Assembly: GCF_001983105.1 (NCBI RefSeq)
Contig: NZ_MOMC01000066.1
Span: 23,714-32,917 of the forward strand
Length of the DNA: 9,204 bases
Direction of reading: 5' to 3'
Source of the DNA: Pseudofrankia asymbiotica
GTDB lineage: Bacteria > Actinomycetota > Actinomycetes > Frankiales > Frankiaceae
The notes under the pieces were generated by a model. It had not been told where the DNA came from and made no database searches. It worked only from the letters and a program-made list of their open reading frames with translations. This document shows, one piece after another, positions 1 through 7,340 of the stretch. The first letter of the stretch is position 1, and each line of letters starts with the position of its first letter. The translations under genes and the position numbers were made by a program.

Positions 1-1
1 C

Positions 2-109
2 CGCTCCGGCACCGTCTCCTACCCCTGGGCCGAGGAGCCGATCACCCAGCCCATCAGGCTCCCGCTGGCCGCCCCCACCGCCCTCGCGTCGCCGGTGGTC
101 GAGCTGTAA
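2..109 (+). CDS. C-terminal end of an unidentified protein (5' part outside the window)
   Basis: An open frame enters from the left edge in frame 2 and stops at TAA 107-109, giving 35 residues that begin RSGTVSYPWAEEPITQ and end ASPVVEL. Its codons have G or C in nearly every third position, as in the true genes here, and it does not run on past the stop. The tail is proline-, alanine- and leucine-rich with no catalytic motif, signal or membrane segment that I recognise, so no function is proposed. It points toward the two-way hairpin at 217-248, which could end its transcript about 108 nt downstream. With no start codon visible, it could also be a chance open frame; the clean codon bias makes a real gene end somewhat more likely. 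Confidence 0.5.
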   Translation, partial: RSGTVSYPWAEEPITQPIRLPLAAPTALASPVVEL

Positions 110-216
110 CCAACGCCAGCGCGACGCGGACGGGCCGCCCGGGGCGATCGCGAAGCGGCGCGGCGACGCCACACCGCGAGACCAACCGCGGGCGCGGTAC
201 TCATCGAGGGCACAGC

Positions 217-248
217 AAAAGCCGGGACGCGGATGCGTCCCGGCTTTT
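217..248. terminator. Strong two-way hairpin terminator after rpsT
   Basis: A perfect 14-bp inverted repeat (aaaagccgggacgc at 217-230, gcgtcccggctttt at 235-248) closes on a 4-nt loop, ggat. A GC-rich stem flanked by A4 on one side and T4 on the other gives a short U-tract in either direction, the form of a bidirectional intrinsic terminator. It lies 47 nt past the rpsT stop on the minus strand and 107 nt past the partial + gene, so it can serve both converging transcripts. This is the clearest intrinsic terminator in the window. Confidence 0.88.
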
Positions 249-249
249 C

Positions 250-288
250 GCCAGCTTCCGGTATGGAGCTGCCAGCTTCCGATATGGG
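250..288. repeat. Two-copy 21-bp imperfect tandem repeat between rpsT and its terminator
   Basis: The unit gccagcttccggtatgg (250-266) recurs as gccagcttccgatatgg (271-287), one base different, at a 21-bp period. It lies just past the rpsT stop codon (296) and before the terminator, in the 3' untranslated part of the rpsT message. It looks like a slippage duplication; no function is evident. Confidence 0.6.
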
Positions 289-295
289 AGCCGGT

Positions 296-565
296 TCAGG
301 AGCTGGTGATGCTCGCGTGCTGCTTGGCCATCGCCGACTTGCGGTTGGCGGCCTGGTTGGCGTGGATGACGCCCTTGCTGACGGCCTTGTCGAGCTTGCG
401 AGAGGCGATCTTCAGCGACTCGGTAGCGGTCTCGACGTCACCGGCGTCGGCGGCGTCACGGAAGCGGCGCACGACGGTCTTCAGCTCGGACTTCACGGCC
501 TTGTTGCGCAGCCGCGCCTGCTCGTTGGTGCGAATACGCTTGATCTGCGACTTGATGTTGGCCAC
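296..565 (-). CDS. rpsT: 30S ribosomal protein S20
   Basis: S20 binds 16S rRNA early in assembly of the small ribosomal subunit. The 89-residue product begins [16 protein letters not shown], the family's invariant N-terminal pattern (usually MANIKSQ-K), and continues with the basic helical body, including [32 protein letters not shown] and [10 protein letters not shown]20 proteins are typically about 87 residues, so the length fits. I chose GTG at 563-565 because it gives the conserved N-terminus and has GAGG nine bases upstream; a longer frame from 619 adds 18 unrelated residues. The gene is transcribed away from lepA, alone, and ends in a strong hairpin terminator at 217-248. In some bacteria S20 limits its own translation, but nothing in this leader shows that directly. 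Confidence 0.97.
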   Translation of the reverse strand: MANIKSQIKRIRTNEQARLRNKAVKSELKTVVRRFRDAADAGDVETATESLKIASRKLDKAVSKGVIHANQAANRKSAMAKQHASITSS

Positions 566-846
566 GCGGAGAAACCTCGTCGTCGAGTCGGGACTAGATC
601 TTCGGTCTGGGTGCCGCATCCAGGGTGCCGTGCCCGCGGGCGGGCGCCCGTGAGCCGTGTACCGCGGGTCGGAGTCGGACCATGGCGGCCCGAAGCGCCG
701 TCAGCCAACCACAGGTCAGCCGACAGCCCGTCCACCACGATCGCCCCACCACGTCAGCCGTGCTGTGTCTGCTCGCGCGGCGCACGGTGGACCCGATGCA
801 GCGCGGTCAACATTACCGCACCTATGACCAACAGTTATGCCGGGCT

Positions 847-919
847 GACGCCGACAGGGCGTGACGGTCCTCTAGCCGTGCCGCTGGAGGGCCGCCGGGA
901 CGCCGCTGGGGCGTCACGG
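847..919 (+). repeat. Duplicated 21-nt hairpin element upstream of lepA
   Basis: The segment gacgccgacagggcgtgacg (847-866, then g) recurs as gacgccgctggggcgtcacg (899-918, then g) 52 bp later, with 17 of 21 positions identical. The second copy folds as GACGCC/GGCGTC, 6 bp with a 5-nt loop; the first forms a slightly poorer version. The changes leave the outer stem mostly intact. The pair could be protein-binding dyads or leftover duplication. No known regulator motif is recognised. Confidence 0.4.
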
Positions 920-930
920 AGGTGTCGCCG

Positions 931-947
931 GCCACGCCATGCGTGGC
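931..947 (+). other. Hairpin in the lepA upstream region (7-bp stem, 3-nt loop)
   Basis: Gccacgc (931-937) and gcgtggc (941-947) are perfect inverted copies around cat. It is the first of three hairpins between here and the lepA start. There is no U-tract, so it is not an intrinsic terminator for + transcripts. It may be transcript structure, an operator, or chance in GC-rich DNA. Confidence 0.35.
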
Positions 948-990
948 GCGCGGTCCAGCCTCGCCCGGGATCCTGGCACGATGGAGGGGA

Positions 991-1008
991 GCCCGCGCCC
1001 GCGCGGGC
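991..1008 (+). other. Hairpin in the lepA upstream region (7-bp stem, 4-nt loop)
   Basis: Gcccgcg (991-997) pairs perfectly with cgcgggc (1002-1008) around cccg. It is the second of three consecutive hairpins upstream of lepA. The low complexity of the sequence makes chance formation fairly likely. Confidence 0.3.
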
Positions 1009-1037
1009 GGACCACCGTCCGGCGCCGCCGGCCGGCG

Positions 1038-1064
1038 GGGCGGGTCCGTGGGCCGGACCCGCCC
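1038..1064 (+). other. Strong 10-bp hairpin 44 nt before the lepA start
   Basis: Gggcgggtcc (1038-1047) and ggacccgccc (1055-1064) form a perfect 10-bp, almost all-GC stem with a 7-nt loop. It ends 44 nt before the lepA GTG and, if the promoter lies upstream, would be in the lepA leader. It has no U-tract. It could pause transcription, protect the 5' end of the message, or be an operator. Of the hairpins in this gap it is the least likely to be chance. Confidence 0.5.
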
Positions 1065-1108
1065 GCCCGAACCGTCGGCGTGCCCATCCAGAAACGAGAC
1101 CTGCCCGC

Positions 1109-2953
<1,845 letters not shown>

Positions 2954-2963
2954 CTCTGGCTGG

Positions 2964-2990
2964 CCCCGGCCAAAGGCGGTGCCGCCGGGG
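2964..2990 (+). terminator. Possible lepA terminator hairpin (no U-tract)
   Basis: Ccccggc (2964-2970) can pair with gccgggg (2984-2990), a 7-bp stem 11 nt after the lepA stop. An internal ggcgg/ccgcc pairing is an alternative fold. Only ttc follows, with no run of T, so it is a weak intrinsic terminator; GC-rich actinomycetes often use such U-poor hairpins or Rho. It would separate lepA from the converging minus-strand genes. Confidence 0.35.
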
Positions 2991-3117
2991 TTCCCGCCGG
3001 ATCCGCGGAGCTCGCGGAGGCCGCGAACCACCCGCGGGCTGAAATCGCGATCATGCCTGCGGCGAAGCGGGTCACCTCGCCAGAACCAGTACCGGGCGTG
3101 GAGGAGACGCTTGGAGG

Positions 3118-3462
3118 TCAGGGGCGGGTGATGCGGTCGAGGGTCTCGAGGTAGGCGACGGCGATCACCACGGCGAGCGGCAGGGCGAGCAGGACCCAGG
3201 CGCTGGTGAGGTCGGAGAGCGCGATCAGAACGGTGAGGACCGCCGTGACCGTGAACAGCAGGCCGCGCATCCAGCCGGCGGGCAGGGTCCGGAAGCCGAA
3301 CCCTTCCCGTCCCTCGATGTCCCCGGGCGGGCCGATGTCGCCCGGGCTGACGGCGCCGTTCGGGCCGGGACTGGCGGCGGCGGCCGGGTGGCCGGGTTCC
3401 TGGCCGAGGGCGGGAGCCGGGCGGGCGGCCTCGTGCCGGCCTGCCTCGTGGCGGCCGCTCAT
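3118..3462 (-). CDS. Small two-helix membrane protein of unknown function
   Basis: The 114-residue product is not a family I can name. Residues 1-60 are rich in Pro, Gly, Ala and His, with two short internal duplications (GRHEA at 3-7 and 8-12; PGDI twice near 40-49), and are probably disordered and soluble. Two hydrophobic stretches follow, about 67-84 (GLLFTVTAVLTVLIALSD) and 88-105 (AWVLLALPLAVVIAVAYL), likely a helical hairpin in the membrane, and the protein ends in a charged tail ETLDRITRP. Its ATG at 3460-3462 overlaps the holA TGA as ATGA, so it is probably translationally coupled and made from the same message. It is the last gene of the minus-strand block and converges on lepA. The overlap and membrane pattern argue for a real gene; an internal Met at residue 65 would give a shorter form with only the helices. 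Confidence 0.75.
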   Translation of the reverse strand: MSGRHEAGRHEAARPAPALGQEPGHPAAAASPGPNGAVSPGDIGPPGDIEGREGFGFRTLPAGWMRGLLFTVTAVLTVLIALSDLTSAWVLLALPLAVVIAVAYLETLDRITRP

Positions 3463-4457
3463 CGGGCACCCGCGCCGGCACGGCCGCGGCGTCCGCGGGC
3501 TTCGACGACGGTGTGGATGAGTGTCTCCAGCGCGTAGGCGGGGTCGGCGGCGCCGCCCTTGACGCCGGCGTCGGCGGTGGCGGCGGCGCGCAGGGCGCGG
3601 GCCAGGCCTTCGTCCGACCAGGCGCGGGCGGTGCGCTGGGCACGTTCGACCTTCCAGTCCGGCATGCCGAGCGCGCGGGCGAGATCGTACTTGGAGCCGC
3701 CGCCGGCGCCCGCGACCCTGGTGAGGTCGCGCAGGCCGCCCGTCACCGCGCTGCCGATGAGCACCGTCGCGGTACCAGCCTCGAGGGCCTGGCGCAGCAG
3801 GGTGAGCGCGCCGGCCAGGTCGCCGGCGAGCGCGGCGTCGGCGACGGCGAAGCCGCTGGCCTCGGCACGGCCGCGGTGGAAACGGTGGACGGCGGCCTCG
3901 TCGATCGGGCCGTCGGTGTCGGCGACCAGCTGTTCGCAGACGGCCGCGATCTCGCGCAGGTCGCTGCCGACGGCGTCGAGCAGGGTGGTGACCGCGGCGT
4001 CGGCGATCTTCCCGCCGGCGCGGCGCACCTCGGCGACGACGAAGTCGTGCCGCTCCCGGGGCCGTGTGATCTTCGAAACAGCGATCACCCTGGCGCCCGC
4101 GGCCTTCATCGCGTCGGCGATCTTACGGTTGCGGACCGCGCCGTTGTGGACGACGACGAGCACGACGTCGTCCATCGGATGGGCGACGTAGGCGATCAGC
4201 GCGTCGCGCAGCTCGTCGGTGAGCTCCTGGGCGGCGCGCACGACCACGGCGCGCAGCCCGCCGAACAGCGACGACGCGCCGAGGTCGACGACGTCGGACT
4301 CGGTGAACTCACCCGCCGCCCGGTCGGCCACCTCCAGATCCAGGTCGGCGGCGCGGGCGGCGACGAGCGTCTCGCGTACGGCCCGGGCGACCAGTAGCTC
4401 CTCGTCTCCCTGGACGAGGACGAGCGGTGGGACCGTCGGTGGCACGGCACCGAGCAT
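3459..4457 (-). CDS. holA: DNA polymerase III delta subunit, clamp loader
   Basis: HolA (delta) opens the beta sliding clamp within the clamp-loader complex during chromosome replication. From ATG 4455-4457 the product is 332 residues, close to the usual 315-340. It starts with the typical strand and helix (PPLVLVQGDEELLVARAV, about 10-27), has the loop and strand of the degenerate ATPase fold (PMDDVVLVVVHNG), the conserved mid-protein GSDLREIAAVCEQL, and the C-terminal helical collar domain (DAALAGDLAGALTLLRQALEAG through ADPAYALETLIHTVVEA). Delta lacks a working ATP site, and no Walker A is seen, as expected. The frame also stays open to an ATG at 4598, which would add 47 residues, mostly Pro/Ser/Thr; neither start has a good Shine-Dalgarno, and family length favours 4457. 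Its stop overlaps the small membrane gene by ATGA. comEC ends 282 bp upstream, so holA may have its own promoter. Confidence 0.9.
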   Translation of the reverse strand: MLGAVPPTVPPLVLVQGDEELLVARAVRETLVAARAADLDLEVADRAAGEFTESDVVDLGASSLFGGLRAVVVRAAQELTDELRDALIAYVAHPMDDVVLVVVHNGAVRNRKIADAMKAAGARVIAVSKITRPRERHDFVVAEVRRAGGKIADAAVTTLLDAVGSDLREIAAVCEQLVADTDGPIDEAAVHRFHRGRAEASGFAVADAALAGDLAGALTLLRQALEAGTATVLIGSAVTGGLRDLTRVAGAGGGSKYDLARALGMPDWKVERAQRTARAWSDEGLARALRAAATADAGVKGGAADPAYALETLIHTVVEARGRRGRAGAGAR

Positions 4458-4514
4458 GGCACACCGCGGCCGGTCCGGCCGATCACGCCCGCCGCGCGCC
4501 TGTCGTTCCGTTCG

Positions 4515-4595
4515 CGTCGTCGTCGGCGGCGGCGACGGCGGCGGCGACGACGGCGGCGACGGCGGCGGCGGCGACGGCGGCGGCGGCGTCGTCGC
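4515..4595. repeat. CGN triplet array upstream of (or at the start of) holA
   Basis: Twenty-seven consecutive triplets of the form CGN run from 4515 to 4595: mostly CGG, with CGA at intervals and CGT at both ends. On the minus strand, in the holA frame, they read as Pro, Ser, Thr and Ala codons (ATTPPPPSPPPPSPP...), a proline-rich leader if the ATG at 4598 is used. The array is a microsatellite-like tract prone to slippage. Length changes in multiples of three would keep the frame. Confidence 0.8.
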
Positions 4596-4625
4596 CATCA
4601 GCCAACCCGGCCCATGTGCGCGCGA

Positions 4626-4735
4626 CGATGGCGGGGCCTCACGCGCCGGGAGTCACCAGGCCGGAAGTCACCAGAGCTGTCACTGCCCATGGGCGCAAGG
4701 CGATGGCGGAGCCTCGCGCGTCCGAAGGCGACCAG
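4626..4735. repeat. Imperfect 34-35-bp direct repeat, 75 bp apart, after comEC
   Basis: Copy 1 (4626-4659) begins cgatggcggggcctcacgcg and ends in caccag. Copy 2 (4701-4735) begins cgatggcggagcctcgcgcg and ends in gaccag. They share roughly 27 aligned positions with one gap. Copy 2 ends just before the comEC stop codon at 4740. No terminal inverted repeats or open frame link it to an insertion sequence, so it looks like an old local duplication. Confidence 0.45.
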
Positions 4736-4739
4736 ACCA

Positions 4740-7340
4740 TCAGGCGTCCTGGTGCTGGCGGCGCGCGACGAGGGCGGGGACGCCGTCGGGGGTGACGACG
4801 ACGGCCGTGGCACCGTCCGTGTCGGTGCGGGCGTAGGGGATTCCGGCGGCGGTGAGCGCGGCGAGGGTGCCGGGTGCCGGGTGGCCGTACTGGTTGCCGG
4901 CGCCGACGCTGATCAGCGCGGCCTGGGCGCCGGAGGCGCCGAGCAGGCCGGCGTCCTGGCTCGCGGAGCCGTGATGGGCGACCTTGAGAACGTCGATGCG
5001 GGGCGCGGCGGCGGCGACCGCCCCGGCGGTCAGCAGCTGGCGTTGCTCCTCGTGTTCCGCGTCGCCGGCGAGCAGGATCGTCAGCCCGCCGGTGTGGGCG
5101 ACGGAGATCAGACTGTTGTTGTTCGGGTCGCTGTCGGTGCCGCGCAGGGGACGCACCGGCCCGATGATCTGGAGGGTGACCGGCCCGACCGCGCGGCTGC
5201 CCCCGGCACCGGCCTCGACGAGCGGCACGCCGGCTGCCTCCGCCTCGGCCCGCAGCGCCGCCCACCGGTCCGCCGGCTGGTGTAACGGCCCGACGAGGAC
5301 CTCGCCCACCGGCAGGTGCCCGAGCACGGACGAGAGCCCGTCGACATGGTCGGCGTGCAGGTGGGTGAGCAGCACGACGGGCAGCCGGCGGATCCCCAGG
5401 TCGTGGAGGCAGGCGGTGAGCGCGCCCGGGTCCGGCCCGGCGTCGACCAGCACACCGGCGCCTGGCCCGGCGGCGAGCACGAGGGCGTCCCCCTGGCCGA
5501 CGTCGCAGGCGACGAGCAGCCAGCCGGGCGGCGGCCAGCCGGCGAGCCGGTCGACGAGGACGCACCGGGCGAGCAGCAGCCCGGTCGCCGCGGCCGCGCA
5601 CACCCGCCGCCCGCGCGGTCGGCGCAGCGCGGCGAGCGCCGTAGGCAGGGCCGCGAGCGCGGCGAGCGCTCCGAGCGGTCCGCCGGGCCAGCGCACGGTC
5701 GCGCCGGGCACGTCCGCCGCCGTCCGCGCGACCAGGACGAGCCATCGGCACGGCCAGCCCGCGAGCCAGGCGGCCAGCCGGGCGGGCCCGCCGCTGACGG
5801 GCCCCACGGCCAACGCGACGACGCCGAGCACGGTGACCGGGGCGACCGCGACCGCCGCCGCGACGTTCGCCGGTATCGCCACCAGGCTGACACCGCCGCC
5901 GATCCAGGCGATCACCGGCGTGCAGGCCAGCTGCGCCGCCGCCGCCACCGCGGCGCCGTCCGCTAGCCAGTGCAGCCGGGGCGGCAGCCGCCGGGCGAGC
6001 CGGTCACGCCAGCCGGGCGCGACGATGACGATGCCCGCGGTGGCCAGCACCGACAGCGCGAACCCGGCCGAGAGCGCGAGCCGTGGGTAGGCCAGCACCA
6101 GTACGGCGACCGTGGCCGACAGCGCGGGCAGCACCGAGGCGCGCCGCCCGGTGCCGGTCGCCACCGCCGCGAGCAGCCCCATCGCGGCGGCCCGCAGCAC
6201 GCTCGCGGACGGCCGGGCGATGACGACGAACCCGACGATCGTCGCGGCGGCCCACAGCGCCCTGGACCGCACGCCGACGCGGGTCCGCCGCATCGCCGCC
6301 AGCAGCGCACCGGTGAGGATCACGACGTTCCCACCGCTGACGGCGGTGAGGTGGGTGAGCCCGGCGGCGCGGAAGTCGTCGCGCAGGCCCGGGTCCAGCG
6401 CGCTGACGTCGCCGTCGACCAGCCCGGGGAAGAGCCCGCGGGCGGGTTGTGGCAGCACGCTGGCGGCGGCGCGCAGGTCGGCACGCATCCGGCCCGCGAC
6501 CCGCTGGTACCAGACCGGCCCGGCCACGGGTCTCGGCGGGCCGCGGACGAACAGCACGGCGCCGACCTGGTCGCCCGGCCGCGGCGGCTCGAGCCGCGCG
6601 TCGACGGCCACCCTGGTGCTCGGCAGCAGCCCCGACCAGCCGTCTCCCGGTGCCAGGACCAGAACCGGTACGTCCAGCCGCGCGACCACGCCACCCGGCG
6701 CCGCGCCGGTGACGCCACCGGCGCTCGCCGTGGTGCCAGCGGTCGCGGCGTTGGACGCCACCGCGCGCGTCCCGGCGGCGCGCTGCCTCGTGGCCAGCAC
6801 GACGAGCCGCGCGGGGACCGCGACGTTGCCGGAACCACCGGCCGGGCCGGCGAGACCGCCTCCGATGGGGTGCGGGTCATCGGTGACGACGAGCTCGACG
6901 CCGACCGTCGCCCGCGCGGCGGCCAGCTGCGCGAGCACGCCGGACCGGCCGTCCTGGCCGCCGACCCCGGCCACGAACACACCCGCCGCGAGCCCCGCCA
7001 CCGCTGCCACGGCGGCGGCCAGCCACCCCCGGCGCCCCGTCCCGGGCCGGCCTCGCTCGGCGACCAGCAGCGCCCCGCCGACCAACGGTGCCATCCCGCC
7101 GATCACCGCCGCCGCGATCAGCACCGCGGCCGATGGCCCCCATCGCCCCGCGAGCGCCGCCCCGCCCCACACGGCCACGGCCGGGACCGCGAGCCGCAGA
7201 TCCAGCGGCGGGCGCTCCGTCTCGACGTTCCCATCGCCGCTCGCCGCGGGTCCGCCACCGGGCACCCCGCGATCCGACGTCACCGCATGATCCGACGTCA
7301 CCGCCTGGCCCGCCGGCATCCGGTTGGGCCGCCCGCTCAC
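4740..7340 (-). CDS. comEC: ComEC/Rec2-family DNA-uptake channel with C-terminal metallo-beta-lactamase domain
   Basis: ComEC is the inner-membrane channel that carries single-stranded DNA into the cytoplasm during natural transformation. The 866-residue protein shows the full architecture. N-terminal helices lie at about 50-65, 70-94 and 106-126. A soluble region with OB-fold character (about 130-290) follows, then the polytopic competence domain (about 300-560) with its hallmark GLTHLTAVSGGNVVIL (AVSGGN at 333-338). The C-terminal metallo-beta-lactamase domain carries DVGQGD (613-618), THLHADH (659-665), AGDAEH (D760) and KVAHHGS (786-792). The metal-ligand motifs look intact, consistent with the proposed nuclease role. 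The start is GTG 7340-7338, overlapping the comEA TGA as GTGA, so translation is probably coupled. An 18-bp tandem repeat duplicates AVTSD near residues 13-24. Many actinomycetes carry comEC with no demonstrated competence, so activity here is an inference. Confidence 0.95.
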   Translation of the reverse strand: MSGRPNRMPAGQAVTSDHAVTSDRGVPGGGPAASGDGNVETERPPLDLRLAVPAVAVWGGAALAGRWGPSAAVLIAAAVIGGMAPLVGGALLVAERGRPGTGRRGWLAAAVAAVAGLAAGVFVAGVGGQDGRSGVLAQLAAARATVGVELVVTDDPHPIGGGLAGPAGGSGNVAVPARLVVLATRQRAAGTRAVASNAATAGTTASAGGVTGAAPGGVVARLDVPVLVLAPGDGWSGLLPSTRVAVDARLEPPRPGDQVGAVLFVRGPPRPVAGPVWYQRVAGRMRADLRAAASVLPQPARGLFPGLVDGDVSALDPGLRDDFRAAGLTHLTAVSGGNVVILTGALLAAMRRTRVGVRSRALWAAATIVGFVVIARPSASVLRAAAMGLLAAVATGTGRRASVLPALSATVAVLVLAYPRLALSAGFALSVLATAGIVIVAPGWRDRLARRLPPRLHWLADGAAVAAAAQLACTPVIAWIGGGVSLVAIPANVAAAVAVAPVTVLGVVALAVGPVSGGPARLAAWLAGWPCRWLVLVARTAADVPGATVRWPGGPLGALAALAALPTALAALRRPRGRRVCAAAATGLLLARCVLVDRLAGWPPPGWLLVACDVGQGDALVLAAGPGAGVLVDAGPDPGALTACLHDLGIRRLPVVLLTHLHADHVDGLSSVLGHLPVGEVLVGPLHQPADRWAALRAEAEAAGVPLVEAGAGGSRAVGPVTLQIIGPVRPLRGTDSDPNNNSLISVAHTGGLTILLAGDAEHEEQRQLLTAGAVAAAAPRIDVLKVAHHGSASQDAGLLGASGAQAALISVGAGNQYGHPAPGTLAALTAAGIPYARTDTDGATAVVVTPDGVPALVARRQHQDA
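7271..7304. repeat. 18-bp tandem duplication in the comEC 5' end
   Basis: The 16-base unit gatccgacgtcaccgc occurs perfectly at 7271-7286 and 7289-7304, an 18-bp period. On the minus strand it encodes AVTSDH then AVTSDR (residues 13-24 of ComEC), in frame, within the hydrophilic tail before the first helix. It is a recent-looking slippage or duplication event and is probably neutral. Confidence 0.85.

Larger units (their letters stand above)
566..1108. other. Divergent rpsT-lepA intergenic region, no gene seen
   Basis: This 543-bp gap must contain the start signals for rpsT (leftward) and lepA (rightward). Open frames crossing it lack homology that I recognise and overlap one another, so I call none. 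The only AT-richer pocket is about 808-842 (around aacattaccg and acagttatgc), the likeliest place for promoters, but I find no clean -35/-10 pair. The half nearer lepA holds a duplicated hairpin element (847-919) and three further GC-rich hairpins (931-947, 991-1008, 1038-1064). No tRNA-like cloverleaf or GGTTCRA T-loop is visible. Confidence 0.6.
4458..4739. other. comEC-holA intergenic region
   Basis: This 282-bp gap holds the CGN triplet array (4515-4595), a pair of imperfect 34-35-bp repeats (4626-4659 and 4701-4735) and a small duplicated agtcaccag (about 4650-4673). No intrinsic terminator with a T-run is visible after comEC and no clean promoter for holA. Small open frames here are low-complexity and unsupported. 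The gap suggests that holA is not simply the tail of the com transcript, although readthrough cannot be excluded. Confidence 0.5.

Noticed and set aside
972..987. ctggcacgatgg looks like the -24 half of a sigma-54 promoter
   Set aside because: There is no proper -12 TTGC element at the required spacing, and sigma-54 is not expected in actinobacteria.
233..1108. Extension of lepA upstream to the ATG at 233
   Set aside because: The extra 292 residues run antisense through rpsT and across the intergenic gap and are unlike LepA. LepA homology begins just after GTG 1109.
3001..3060. Several ccgcgg/cgcgat palindromes after lepA as a terminator for the minus-strand block
   Set aside because: The stems are short and overlapping, with no T-run on the minus strand; they are no better than chance at this GC content.
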